Positions 23,960-33,413 of a stretch of 34,765 bases of DNA are shown one piece after another. The notes under the pieces are model-generated. The model did no database searches. It was not told the origin of the DNA and saw only the letters and a program-made list of their open reading frames with translations. Location: NCBI GenBank assembly GCA_017452335.1, contig JAFTMP010000026.1, forward strand, positions 1-34,765, in the 5' to 3' direction. This DNA is from Clostridia bacterium. Its GTDB lineage: Bacteria; Bacillota; Clostridia; Oscillospirales; CAG-272. The translations under genes and the position numbers were made by a program. Position 1 is the first letter of the stretch, and every line of letters begins with the position of its first letter.

Positions 23960-24826
23960 TTATCCAAAAAGAAAGAGATGCACATAAGACATATATTCTC
24001 TGACGGTATATAAAAACTCTAAGAAGGGATAAGGGGAGGCGCTTGAGACGGTTGCGCAGTCTGCAAGTCCGTTTCGATGCCCCAGGAGCAAAATGCGCGG
24101 TGTGTGAAAACCGCTGGACACAAAGATGAAGGAGCAGTTTTCGGGGTCATAGCCTTTATTTTTCAAAACTTCTATGGAATAAGCCATGTTTTCTGCAGTA
24201 TTGGTGGAGCGTTCTTCCGTAAAAATACGGTTGCCGTCAATGCCTGCTCCCACCAAGACCTCCTTCATTTTCGCCGATTCGGGCATGGGCTCATTGTCTC
24301 CTTGCCCGCCTGCCGTGATGCAAATGGCATCGGGATGCTCTTCAAGCACCGCCGCGGCTGTTTTGAGCCGCTCGGAAAGCTCGGCGCTCAGCCGTCCGTC
24401 CATGTGTACTTGACAGCCAAACACGATCACCACCGGTTGTTTTTCGCTTTCCTTAAAGGCGGTATCTTGTGCTGTGTGAATTGCCACGCAAAAGATCAAA
24501 AAAGAGACCATGTAAAAGCACATTCCGCCGCACCAAATGCTTTTTAGGGGCGTATACGCCTTTTTGAGTAGCTTTTTGAGGGGATGGCGAAAGAGCACGG
24601 GCATCAGTACGCAGAAAAACACCAATAACGAGGCGGCGGTATCTGCCCCGTGTCCTCTTGGTGCGTGCCAGGCAAAATAGGGCAGATACATGGCGAGAAA
24701 AAATGCGCCCGACAGGATACAAAGAGCGTTGAATATCTTCGATTTGCCGCTTTTTTTCTTGGCGTATTCCTCGGGAGGAGCAAAAAAACGGGAAAGAGCG
24801 CTTTTGACGCTATTAAAAAATTTCAT
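23960..24826 (-). CDS. YdcF/SanA-like (DUF218) membrane protein
   Basis: A 288-residue protein with an N-terminal membrane part: hydrophobic stretches at about residues 31-51, 63-79 and 98-117. A DUF218 domain of the YdcF/SanA type follows: VVIVFGCQVHMDGRLSAELS (about 132-151), ICITAGGQGDNEPMPES (about 169-185), EERSTNTAENM and VSSGFHTPRI. These Gly, Glu, Ser and His positions are conserved in a family linked to envelope or vancomycin-related phenotypes in E. coli SanA. The biochemical function is not settled. AAAGGAT lies ten bases upstream of the ATG. The start lies only 29 bases from the hydrogenase-operon terminator and no good promoter is seen between, so it may rely on read-through. Confidence 0.85.
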   Translation of the reverse strand: MKFFNSVKSALSRFFAPPEEYAKKKSGKSKIFNALCILSGAFFLAMYLPYFAWHAPRGHGADTAASLLVFFCVLMPVLFRHPLKKLLKKAYTPLKSIWCGGMCFYMVSFLIFCVAIHTAQDTAFKESEKQPVVIVFGCQVHMDGRLSAELSERLKTAAAVLEEHPDAICITAGGQGDNEPMPESAKMKEVLVGAGIDGNRIFTEERSTNTAENMAYSIEVLKNKGYDPENCSFIFVSSGFHTPRILLLGHRNGLADCATVSSASPYPFLEFLYTVREYMSYVHLFLFG

Positions 24827-24854
24827 TCTGTGGGTTGATCCTTTCGGAAAAGAG

Positions 24855-24877
24855 GGGCGGGTGTTTTAGACCCGCCC
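24855..24877 (-). terminator. Terminator of the hydrogenase operon
   Basis: GGGCGGGT and ACCCGCCC pair around seven bases. On the minus strand the stem is followed by CTCTTTTCC; on the plus strand by TGATGTTTTTT. It lies 16 bases after the hndD stop codon and can act in either direction. Confidence 0.8.
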
Positions 24878-24892
24878 TGATGTTTTTTATTC

Positions 24893-26635
24893 TTACAGTC
24901 CTCTCTTAATGTAGGAGGTATGCAAAATCTCATGTGCCTTGTGGCTGTTGGGCTCTCCGAAATACTCATCGTACAGCTTCTTTACTGCGCTGTTTTCATG
25001 AGACTTTCTAAGATCCATCTTGGCATCTGCAGTATAGAGCACAGATGCACGCAGAGCTCTCAAGTCTACGTTGTTTCTTACTACAGCGGGCTGGTAAGGC
25101 TGACCGCCGCCGTTGACGCATCCGCCGGGGCAAGCCATCACTTCAATGAAGTCTGCCTTGATCTCGCCCGACTGAACGCCCTTCAACAGCTTCTTTGCAT
25201 TACCGGTGCCGCTGGTAACTGCCACGTTCACGGTCAGATCGCCCAGCTTATAGCTTGCCAGCTTGATGCCCTCGGTACCTCTCACGTCCTCAAACTCCAG
25301 CTTTTCAAGAGGCTGACCCAAGATCACTTCTGCTGCGGTACGCAGTGCCGCTTCCATAACACCGCCGGTTGCACCGAAGATCACGCCGGCACCGGAGCCG
25401 ATATCGAAGGGATCGTCAAACTTTTCGTCATCCATTGCCTTGAAGTCTATGCCTGCCTGCTTGATCATTCTGCCAAGCTCTCTGGTGGTGATGGCGATAT
25501 CCACATCGGGTACGCCTGCCGCGCTCTGGTCGGGACGGTTTACCTCAAACTTCTTTGCAGTGCAGGGGATAGCAGACACGAATACGATATCCTCGGGATT
25601 CAGACCCATCTTCTGTGCGTAGTAGGTTTTATACAGTGCACCGAACATCTGCTGAGGAGACTTGCAGGTAGAGAGATTTTCGGTCATCTCGGGGAAGTAG
25701 TGCTCGCAGTACTTGATCCAACCGGGGGAGCAGGAGGTGATGAGCGGCAGAGGTCCGCCGTTCTTCACTCTGGAGAGGAACTCCGTTGCTTCTTCCATAA
25801 TGGTCAGGTCGGCAGTCAGGTTCATATCGTAAACGCCGTCAAAGCCCAGTGCCTTGGTAGCGGCAACCATCTTGCCCTCGCAGTCTGTGCCGGGCTCGTA
25901 GCCGAAGCACTCACCGATCTGTGCACGCACAGAAGGAGCCATGCAGATGGCAACGTGCTTGGTGGGATCTGCGATTGCTTCAAATACCTTTGCGGTGTCA
26001 TCTCTTTCACTCAGCGCACCGGTGGGGCATGCCACCACGCACTGTCCGCAGTTGATGCAGGAGGTCTCTGCCAAGGGCAGGTCAAAGGTACAGCCGATTA
26101 CAGTATCAAATCCGCGGTTGTTTGCACCGATCACGCCGATTCCCTGTACCTTTTCGCAGGTAGCGGAGCAACGGCGGCAAAGGATACATTTGCTGTTGTC
26201 GCGGATGATGGAAAGGGAAGAATTGTCGATCTTGGTTTCGGTTTTTGCGCCTGCGAACTTATCCTCATCCACACCGTATTCATTGCAAAGCTGCTGCAGC
26301 TCGCAGGTGGTGGAACGGGGGCAGGACAGACATTTCTTGTTGTGGTTGGATAAGAGCAGCTCCAGATTCATCTTTCTGTTTCTGCGGATCGCGGGAGATT
26401 CGGTCACGATCTCGGTGCCGTCTCTTTCAATGGGATATACGCAGGCTGCAACCAGTCCTCTTGCGCCCTTTACCTCTACCAGACACAGACGGCATGCGCC
26501 GATCTCGTTGATGTCCTTGAGATAGCAAAGGGTGGGAATGTTGATGTTTGCCATTCTTGCGGCTTCAAGAACAGTGGTACCGTAGGGAACCTGCAGTTCT
26601 TTGCCGTTGATCTTAATATTAAGCATCTGTTCCAT
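24893..26635 (-). CDS. hndD: [FeFe]-hydrogenase catalytic subunit of a multimeric NAD(P)-linked hydrogenase
   Basis: A 580-residue HydA/HndD-type subunit. Domains in order: [2Fe-2S] (Cys37, 48, 51, 65); His-Cys3 [4Fe-4S] (His98, Cys102, 105, 111); two [4Fe-4S] (Cys150-160 and Cys193-203); and the H-cluster domain with motifs TSCSPGW (Cys302), IPCTAKK (Cys358) and MACPGGCVNGGG (Cys502, Cys506). The first motif has a single Cys where monomeric enzymes have two. It catalyses H2 formation or uptake with electrons from ferredoxin and NADH via HndC. AAGGAG is ten bases upstream. It is the last gene of the operon, 16 bases after hndC. The four-subunit arrangement matches HndABCD or bifurcating HydABC; cofactor and bifurcation are inferred. 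Confidence 0.93.
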   Translation of the reverse strand: MEQMLNIKINGKELQVPYGTTVLEAARMANINIPTLCYLKDINEIGACRLCLVEVKGARGLVAACVYPIERDGTEIVTESPAIRRNRKMNLELLLSNHNKKCLSCPRSTTCELQQLCNEYGVDEDKFAGAKTETKIDNSSLSIIRDNSKCILCRRCSATCEKVQGIGVIGANNRGFDTVIGCTFDLPLAETSCINCGQCVVACPTGALSERDDTAKVFEAIADPTKHVAICMAPSVRAQIGECFGYEPGTDCEGKMVAATKALGFDGVYDMNLTADLTIMEEATEFLSRVKNGGPLPLITSCSPGWIKYCEHYFPEMTENLSTCKSPQQMFGALYKTYYAQKMGLNPEDIVFVSAIPCTAKKFEVNRPDQSAAGVPDVDIAITTRELGRMIKQAGIDFKAMDDEKFDDPFDIGSGAGVIFGATGGVMEAALRTAAEVILGQPLEKLEFEDVRGTEGIKLASYKLGDLTVNVAVTSGTGNAKKLLKGVQSGEIKADFIEVMACPGGCVNGGGQPYQPAVVRNNVDLRALRASVLYTADAKMDLRKSHENSAVKKLYDEYFGEPNSHKAHEILHTSYIKRGL

Positions 26636-26651
26636 GATCTATCTTCTCCTT

Positions 26652-28448
<1,797 letters not shown>

Positions 28449-28512
28449 GTTTTAAGTCCTTGCCTTTCCTGTTTACGGAAAAACTTCCTTTCTTTATTTA
28501 TAAATAGTTGTA

Positions 28513-28875
28513 TTACAGTTCTCCGATGGTGTAGTCGGTCAGCACTTTGCCGTTGAGGATATGCGCTTCAATAACTTCTTTTGCCTTTTCGGGCGTCATC
28601 TTCACGTAAGTGGTCTTTTCGTCGCCGTGGAAGACCTCGAAAATGGGCTCATACTGGCAGAGTCCGATGCAACCTGTCTGGGAAACGTGAACCTGTCCTT
28701 CCAAACCCTTTGCGGTGATCTCCTCAAGCAGTGCGTTCATAACGGGTCTTGCGCCTGCCGCGATGCCGCAGGTTGCCATACCCACAACGATACGGTAATT
28801 GCTCTCGCCCTCACGAAGAGCAACCTTGTTTTTCATGCGCTCGCGAATTGCGCTGAGTTCTGCTAATGTTTTCAT
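28513..28875 (-). CDS. hndB: Thioredoxin-like [2Fe-2S] ferredoxin subunit (HndB type)
   Basis: A 120-residue thioredoxin-like ferredoxin. The C-terminal cysteine pair is in SQTGCIGLCQYEP (about residues 67-79). The N-terminal motif is MATCGIAAGARPVM, with one Cys where canonical members have two; this pattern also occurs in HndB-type proteins as far as I recall, so a complete [2Fe-2S] cluster is uncertain. The rest (VVGMATCG, EVFHGDEKTTYVKMTPEKAKEVIEAH) matches the family. AAAGGAT precedes the ATG by ten bases. It lies between the kinase-like gene and hndC, as in Hnd operons, and probably assists electron flow between HndA and HndC. Confidence 0.85.
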   Translation of the reverse strand: MKTLAELSAIRERMKNKVALREGESNYRIVVGMATCGIAAGARPVMNALLEEITAKGLEGQVHVSQTGCIGLCQYEPIFEVFHGDEKTTYVKMTPEKAKEVIEAHILNGKVLTDYTIGEL

Positions 28876-28938
28876 GACGGTGTGATCCTTTCATTATTGG
28901 TGTTATATGTGAATTTTCATAAATTAAGACTTAATTGC

Positions 28939-29490
28939 TTATAGTGCCCCTTCCATATCCGTAAGGTATTCCCGCACAAAGGCAAGCACCTCGGGCTCTG
29001 ATAAGGGGATATCGGCGCCTAACTGCTCGTGCAGATCGTCGGTATCCAAATAGCTTTCCTTGCCGTCCTTATGGTGGCGGTAGATATACCGCGGCGAAAA
29101 GGGCGCGCCTTGGATGAGCAGGACGATGGTGGATACGATGTCGCCAAGGGGCGGACAGTCGATATTGTCTGTATAAAAGCGGGCACACAGGGTCGTGCCA
29201 TGATCCTCATGCTCCTGTTCGTGCTTTGACACGATGGATAAAGACCCGCCTGTCTGCTCCGCCGCCATTTTTAAAAGCGGCAGCCCCAGCCCCACCTTGC
29301 GGGTGGTTCTGGTGGTGGTGAAGGGATCAAGGACGCCCGCAAGGAAATCCTGTTTCATTCCGTGACCGTTATCCTTCACGGTCAGCGTAAGAAGCGGTCC
29401 TTGCTCATGAATGGTGATCTCAATGATGTCGGCGTTTGCCCGCACCGAATTTTGTACGATATCTAAAATATTCAGCGACAGTTCTTTCAT
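28939..29490 (-). CDS. Histidine-kinase-type ATPase domain protein in the hydrogenase operon
   Basis: A 183-residue protein made mostly of one HATPase_c (GHKL) domain. The N box is in ILDIVQNSVRANAD (residues 8-21), the G1 box is KDNGHGMKQD (about 39-48), and the G2 box is KVGLGLPLLKMA (about 65-76). It has no dimerisation helix with the phospho-accepting His, no sensor and no membrane segment, so it is not a complete sensor kinase. Its ATG overlaps the preceding stop codon (ATGA). Genes of this type are regularly found with clostridial [FeFe]-hydrogenases; an anti-sigma or allosteric ATPase role is possible, but the target is unknown. Confidence 0.85.
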   Translation of the reverse strand: MKELSLNILDIVQNSVRANADIIEITIHEQGPLLTLTVKDNGHGMKQDFLAGVLDPFTTTRTTRKVGLGLPLLKMAAEQTGGSLSIVSKHEQEHEDHGTTLCARFYTDNIDCPPLGDIVSTIVLLIQGAPFSPRYIYRHHKDGKESYLDTDDLHEQLGADIPLSEPEVLAFVREYLTDMEGAL

Positions 29491-30233
29491 AACGCTCCTT
29501 GGGGCTTTGCCAATTTTTTAATAAGGCTGATGCGCAAAAGCGCGGAGCTATAGGGTTCGTCATCCAGCAAGAGGGAATGTTCTCCGTCTTTGATCTGTAA
29601 AAGACTGTGTGCATCGGAGCAGCAAAGCTGGGTCAGTGCACCAAGATGGGGAAAGCGTTCAAGATACTCTTGCTTTTTGTCTTGATCGTGCAGCTCATAG
29701 CACCCAAATTGTATTTCAGGCGGAAACCCGCCAAGGATGGCAGGAAGCCCTCCCGAAGGACGGTCAATATGTGCCGGATAGCAGATACCGCCGTGCCGTT
29801 TGACTAAGGCAGGAACCTCCATGAGTGAAATATCGGTTGCGGCGGGCAGATACCAGGGATCACTTCCGATCACCCGATCCTCCCCGTCAAAGACTAACTG
29901 CTCTCCGAAAATTTCCGCACGGTTTTCGATCCTCATGCGCCGTTTCTTGACTGTTTCATCAAATTCCAGCGCCGCTTCAAGGGTGGGAAAGAGACAAACG
30001 ATGTGAATTTCCTCGGCTGTAGTCAGCTCCATTCCGCCCACAGGCACCACGCCGTAGCGCTTGCACGCCTCAAAAAAGGCGGGGCAGTTGGCACAGGTGT
30101 TGTGATCGGTGAGTGCCCCGATGGCAATACCTGCGAGACTTAAAAATCCTGCGATATTGTTTGGGGTCATCTCGTTGTCGCCGCAGGGCGAAAGGGCAGA
30201 GTGGATGTGCAGATCGTAGGTATAACGGTTCAT
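29487..30233 (-). CDS. PHP-domain metal-dependent phosphoesterase-like protein
   Basis: A 248-residue PHP-domain protein. Metal-ligand segments are in place: DLHIHSALSPCGDNEMTP (residues 7-24), LTDHNTCANCPAF, GMELTTAEEIHIVCLFP (Glu and His), and CCSDAHSLLQI near residue 205. PHP domains bind two or three metal ions and hydrolyse phosphoesters. The start at 30233 overlaps the previous stop codon as ATGA, so it is translationally coupled; longer frames upstream are the shadow of the DRTGG gene. It belongs to the accessory set seen with multimeric hydrogenases. The substrate is unknown; possibilities include a nucleotide signal or a protein phosphate. Confidence 0.87.
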   Translation of the reverse strand: MNRYTYDLHIHSALSPCGDNEMTPNNIAGFLSLAGIAIGALTDHNTCANCPAFFEACKRYGVVPVGGMELTTAEEIHIVCLFPTLEAALEFDETVKKRRMRIENRAEIFGEQLVFDGEDRVIGSDPWYLPAATDISLMEVPALVKRHGGICYPAHIDRPSGGLPAILGGFPPEIQFGCYELHDQDKKQEYLERFPHLGALTQLCCSDAHSLLQIKDGEHSLLLDDEPYSSALLRISLIKKLAKPQGAL

Positions 30234-30559
30234 GACAATTGTCCCGCGATCATGGCGCACAGCTCGTAAGCCGAAAGGGGAGAAGAAAGAATGTTTACTT
30301 CCTTTTCTAACGCCTTTTCGATCACCCCGGCATCGGGAGTTACGCCCGCGGCAAGGATCACGCAGGCAACATCGGTCAGCGTTGCCACTGCCACGATGTT
30401 TAAATTGGACATGATCGTTACCCAAGCATCCCCTTCTTGTGCTGTACCCATGACAAAGCTGAGCAGGTCACCGGTATATCCCGAGGACACTTCCTTTTCG
30501 GGCAGGGGCATAGAAAGAATTTTAAGATCCAGTTCCTTTTGCAGTTGTGCAACTGTCAT
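30230..30559 (-). CDS. Small DRTGG-like domain protein
   Basis: A 109-residue protein similar to stand-alone DRTGG domains: MTVAQLQKELDLKIL, YTGDLLSFVMGTAQEGDAWV and VACVILAAGVTPD. Such domains occur next to CBS domains and in some phosphotransacetylases and are thought to bind small ligands. The ribosome site AGGAGG is four to five bases before the ATG. It lies 12 bases after the hydrogenase-like gene and overlaps the PHP gene. A second member of the same family is encoded at 32344-32694. Function is inferred only from its constant company with hydrogenase genes. Confidence 0.75.
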   Translation of the reverse strand: MTVAQLQKELDLKILSMPLPEKEVSSGYTGDLLSFVMGTAQEGDAWVTIMSNLNIVAVATLTDVACVILAAGVTPDAGVIEKALEKEVNILSSPLSAYELCAMIAGQLS

Positions 30560-30571
30560 AACCCCTCCTGA

Positions 30572-31885
30572 TTATTCCTTTTCAAAATTTCTGTAGTCGA
30601 TTCTTTTGGCAAGATCTTCGATCAGCGCCCGCATATTGACGATACACTCGTCCTCGGTCACCTCGCCCTTTACCACGTCCTCCGCAAAGGAGCGACAGGT
30701 AGGAGAGCCACAGGAGCCGCAGTCATGATCGGGAAGCCGCGCATAAATGCGCTCGATCCTTGCCATTTTATCCATCGCTTCATCAAAGGTATCTCCAAGT
30801 GCCTTGGCAGGCTCATAGGTGAAGGGATCGGGACGGCAGACCTCCTCGGGAATGAAGAGCTCATCTTGACCGTCTTCCTTACGAAGCATGGTTCTCGAGA
30901 TCGGCAGGGTGCGTCGAAGATTTGTCAGTCTGGCACCTGCGATATAGGGGTTTTCAACTGTCAGCACTCCGCCCGTGCAACCGGCGTTGCAGGCGTTGAG
31001 CTCGATGAATTCCAACTCTGACAGTGACCCGTCTTCCAGGTGATCCAACACTCTGATAACGTTTTCAATACCGTCTGCTGCCAAATACTTTTCATTGAAC
31101 AGCGCGGTAGATTCTCCGCCCGTGCTTGCCCATCCAACGCCCAGCATGCCCGACTCGGAATAATGGGCAGGAACGATGTCCTGGCGCATTACGCCCAGCA
31201 GGGCGAAATACACCTCGGACATGGATAACACCACATCCACATCGGTCTTGTCGTTTTCCGGACGGTTTTTTACAAAACTGATCTTGGCAGGGCAGGGAGA
31301 AATGAATGCAATACCGATCTGATCGCTCGTGAGTCCGGGGTGCTCCGCGAGCGCCTTTTTTCTTGCCGCCGTTGCCGCCAGCTCCATGGGAGAGCGGATG
31401 GGCAGGAGGTGCTCACAAAGACCGGGATAGCGCAGGCTGATGAGTCTTGAAACCGCAGGACAGGCAGAGCTGATCACGGGAAGCTTTACGCCCGGTTTCT
31501 TCAAATACCGTCTGGTATATGCTGTCACAGCTTCCGCCGCACGGCTGACCTCGTAAACCTCGTCAAAGCCAATGCGGTGCAGTCCGTCGATCAAATAGTC
31601 GAGATCCTCCAGGTTGTTGAATTGCCCGTACAGCGAGGGTGCCGGCAGAGCGATCTTGTATGTATAGGGGTCAAGGACGCTTAGCAGATCGTATTTGGCT
31701 TTTTTTGCTTTGTGTGTGCAGACACGGATGCATTCTCCGCAGTCAATACAGCGGGACGCATCAATTCTGGCGTGCCCACCTCTGATGCGTATGGCCTCGG
31801 TGGGACAGCGCCTTAAACAGTTGGTGCACCCCTTGCATTTGTCCTCGCGCAGGGTCACGCTGTGATTGTAGGTAGCCTTTTCCAT
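30572..31885 (-). CDS. Divergent [FeFe]-hydrogenase-like protein with ferredoxin and C-terminal Fe-S domains (putative sensory or regulatory type)
   Basis: A 437-residue protein. It starts with two [4Fe-4S] motifs (CKGCTNCLRRCP and CIDCGECIRVCT), then a reduced H-cluster domain with SSACPAV, ISPCPAK and NACNAGCTGG in place of the usual three signatures; the four ligand-type Cys residues are kept. A C-terminal CGSCGSPTCRSFA motif adds an Fe-S domain of the corrinoid-protein/RnfB type. This layout resembles the putative sensory or group D [FeFe]-hydrogenases found beside catalytic ones. It lacks the His-Cys3 and [2Fe-2S] domains. The ATG at 31885 is preferred over a TTG at 31897, though neither has a strong ribosome site. 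It may sense H2 or redox state and signal to the neighbouring ATPases. Confidence 0.83.
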   Translation of the reverse strand: MEKATYNHSVTLREDKCKGCTNCLRRCPTEAIRIRGGHARIDASRCIDCGECIRVCTHKAKKAKYDLLSVLDPYTYKIALPAPSLYGQFNNLEDLDYLIDGLHRIGFDEVYEVSRAAEAVTAYTRRYLKKPGVKLPVISSACPAVSRLISLRYPGLCEHLLPIRSPMELAATAARKKALAEHPGLTSDQIGIAFISPCPAKISFVKNRPENDKTDVDVVLSMSEVYFALLGVMRQDIVPAHYSESGMLGVGWASTGGESTALFNEKYLAADGIENVIRVLDHLEDGSLSELEFIELNACNAGCTGGVLTVENPYIAGARLTNLRRTLPISRTMLRKEDGQDELFIPEEVCRPDPFTYEPAKALGDTFDEAMDKMARIERIYARLPDHDCGSCGSPTCRSFAEDVVKGEVTEDECIVNMRALIEDLAKRIDYRNFEKE

Positions 31886-31918
31886 CTTTATGACCAACTT
31901 TAGTTCATTTTTTAGGCG

Positions 31919-32347
31919 TTACCGATTGACGTTTACCGTCATGGTGATCTTTGTGCCCACACCCACAGTGGTTTCGATCTTCATTTCATCGGTGTTTGCC
32001 TTCATGTTTGGAAGCCCCATGCCGGCACCGAACCCCAGGGAACGGATGCGCTCGGGGGCAGTGGAGAAGCCCTCTTGCATGGCAAGATCTATGTTTGGGA
32101 TTCCGGGACCTTTGTCGTCTAAAACGATCTCGATCTTTTCCGGATAAACGCTTACGGTGGCACAACCTCCGTTTGCGTGGATCACCATGTTGATCTCTCC
32201 TTCGTACATGGCAATGGATACTCTGCGAATGATGTCCTGAGAAAGTCCCAATTGACGAAGGGATTTTTTTACCTTTACCGAGGCTTCGCCCGCCGAGGTA
32301 AAGTTTTCTCCGTCAATGTCGTATCGGTAAACGAGGGGCGCGCTCAC
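31919..32347 (-). CDS. Anti-sigma-factor-like (SpoIIAB/RsbW-type) ATPase domain protein
   Basis: A 142-residue single-domain HATPase. The N box is SIAMYEGEINMVIHANGG (about residues 44-61), G1 is LDDKGPGIPN (about 76-85), and G2 is GFGAGMGLPNMKA (about 105-117), the arrangement of the SpoIIAB/RsbW kinase group. The start is GTG at 32347, overlapping the previous stop codon as GTGA. In the known family such proteins bind and phosphorylate partners, or act as anti-sigma factors. Located between a DRTGG gene and the [FeFe]-hydrogenase-like gene, it probably belongs to a control module for the hydrogenase. No sigma factor or STAS partner gene is nearby. Confidence 0.86.
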   Translation of the reverse strand: MSAPLVYRYDIDGENFTSAGEASVKVKKSLRQLGLSQDIIRRVSIAMYEGEINMVIHANGGCATVSVYPEKIEIVLDDKGPGIPNIDLAMQEGFSTAPERIRSLGFGAGMGLPNMKANTDEMKIETTVGVGTKITMTVNVNR

Positions 32348-32694
32348 TGTAAAACGCCGCCCTTCAGTCCCGATTCGTAAATGGTCCCGCAGGCTTCAAA
32401 CATCCGAAGCTCGCTTGCCATAATGACGATCTCGCATTGCTTTGCAAGAGCTAAAATTTCGGGAGTGGGTTTTTTTCCGCGTACAAAAAGGATCGCGCGC
32501 ATATCCATCATTTCGGCAGTGCGTACTACTTGAGGATTTACAAGCCCCGTGATCAAAAGTCCTTGATCCTTTACAAAGGCAAGTACGTCGCTCATCATGT
32601 CACTGCCGCACGCGGAGTGTACTTCGCCGTCAAGAAACTCTTCGCAGCAGTAAACCTGTGCTTTTGCAAGTGCTGCAATTTCTCTGATCTTCAT
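32344..32694 (-). CDS. DRTGG-like domain protein
   Basis: A 116-residue protein with the DRTGG-type fold signatures: MKIREIAALAKAQVYCCEEF at the start, ACGSDMMSDVLAFVKDQGLLITGL near the middle (residues 29-52), and RAILFVRGKKPTPEI. It is a paralogue of the 109-residue protein at 30230-30559 and the two flank the ATPase and hydrogenase-like genes. AAAAGGAAG lies upstream of the ATG. It starts 39 bases after the hndA stop. In clostridial genomes this type is repeatedly found in hydrogenase operons. Ligand and partner are unknown. Confidence 0.77.
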   Translation of the reverse strand: MKIREIAALAKAQVYCCEEFLDGEVHSACGSDMMSDVLAFVKDQGLLITGLVNPQVVRTAEMMDMRAILFVRGKKPTPEILALAKQCEIVIMASELRMFEACGTIYESGLKGGVLQ

Positions 32695-32733
32695 GTGAGT
32701 TCTTCCTTTTCGTATGTATTTTTTTATGCAGTC

Positions 32734-33234
32734 TTATAAAGAGGCGTGCTTCTTTAAAATTTCGGGAACTTCCTTTGCGGTCAGTCTTCCGTAAACCTCG
32801 CCGTTGATGGTCAGTACGGGTGCCAGACCGCAGGCGCCGATGCATCGTGTTGCCTCCAGAGAATACACACCGTCAGAAGAGGTGGAGCCGGCAGGAACGC
32901 CCAGTACCTCGGTGATCTTATCAAGGATTTCGCCGCTGCCCTTTACGTAGCAAGCGGTACCAAGACATACTGCAATAGCGATATTGCCCTTGGGGTTGAG
33001 CGCAAACTGAGAATAGAAGGTGGTTACGCCATAAACCTCTTCCATGGAAATATCCATGTTCAGTGCGATGATCTTCTGCACTTCGATGGGCAGATATCCG
33101 TAGATCTCCTGCGCATGCTGCAGAACAGGCATCAGTGCGCCTTCCACACCCTTGTATTCCGCGATCACCTCAAGAAGCTTTGCTTCCTGCTCGGGCGTGC
33201 CCTTGAAGGCCACGGTTGTCATATTCTTTTTCAT
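32734..33234 (-). CDS. hndA: NuoE-like [2Fe-2S] subunit of the hydrogenase (HndA/HydC)
   Basis: A 166-residue subunit of the NuoE family. The helical N-terminal part ends in MEEVYGVTTFYSQFAL (about residues 64-79), and the thioredoxin-like part has the full [2Fe-2S] ligand set in VCLGTACYVKGS (about 89-100) and RCIGACGLAP. It is the first gene of the operon, with GGAGG 12 bases upstream and a promoter at 33325-33353. It is required in HydABC-type enzymes for electron transfer with NuoF-like HydB. Separation from hndB-C-D by six regulatory or accessory genes is a common clostridial arrangement. Confidence 0.93.
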   Translation of the reverse strand: MKKNMTTVAFKGTPEQEAKLLEVIAEYKGVEGALMPVLQHAQEIYGYLPIEVQKIIALNMDISMEEVYGVTTFYSQFALNPKGNIAIAVCLGTACYVKGSGEILDKITEVLGVPAGSTSSDGVYSLEATRCIGACGLAPVLTINGEVYGRLTAKEVPEILKKHASL

Positions 33235-33324
33235 GTAAATAATATTCCTCCGTTTTTATATTTTACGCGGCACATTTACCGCTATTCGGTCGGATTTTTC
33301 GAAAGATAAACCTTTCCATCGTCT

Positions 33325-33353
33325 ATTATACCACTTTTTTTGCCCGATTTCCA
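33325..33353 (-). promoter_or_regulatory. Promoter of the hydrogenase operon
   Basis: On the minus strand TGGAAA (33348-33353) and TATAAT (33325-33330) are 17 bases apart. Transcription would begin near 33318, leaving a leader of about 84 bases before hndA. The bases just before the -10, AAAAAAAGTGG, are nearly the same as in the divergent mrp promoter. Confidence 0.75.
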
Positions 33354-33385
33354 GCGTTTTTTGTATAAAAATATTACCAAAACAG

Positions 33386-33407
33386 TTTTTTGACGCAATG
33401 CACAAAT
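33386..33407. promoter_or_regulatory. Imperfect second copy of the mrp/hnd operator-like palindrome
   Basis: TTTTTTGACGCAATGCACAAAT resembles TTTTTTGTGCAAAATGCACAAA at 33418, with a copy spacing of 32 bases (about three helical turns). The right half TGCACAAA is exact, the left half degraded. It lies between the two divergent promoters. Confidence 0.4.
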
Positions 33408-33413
33408 GAGGAC

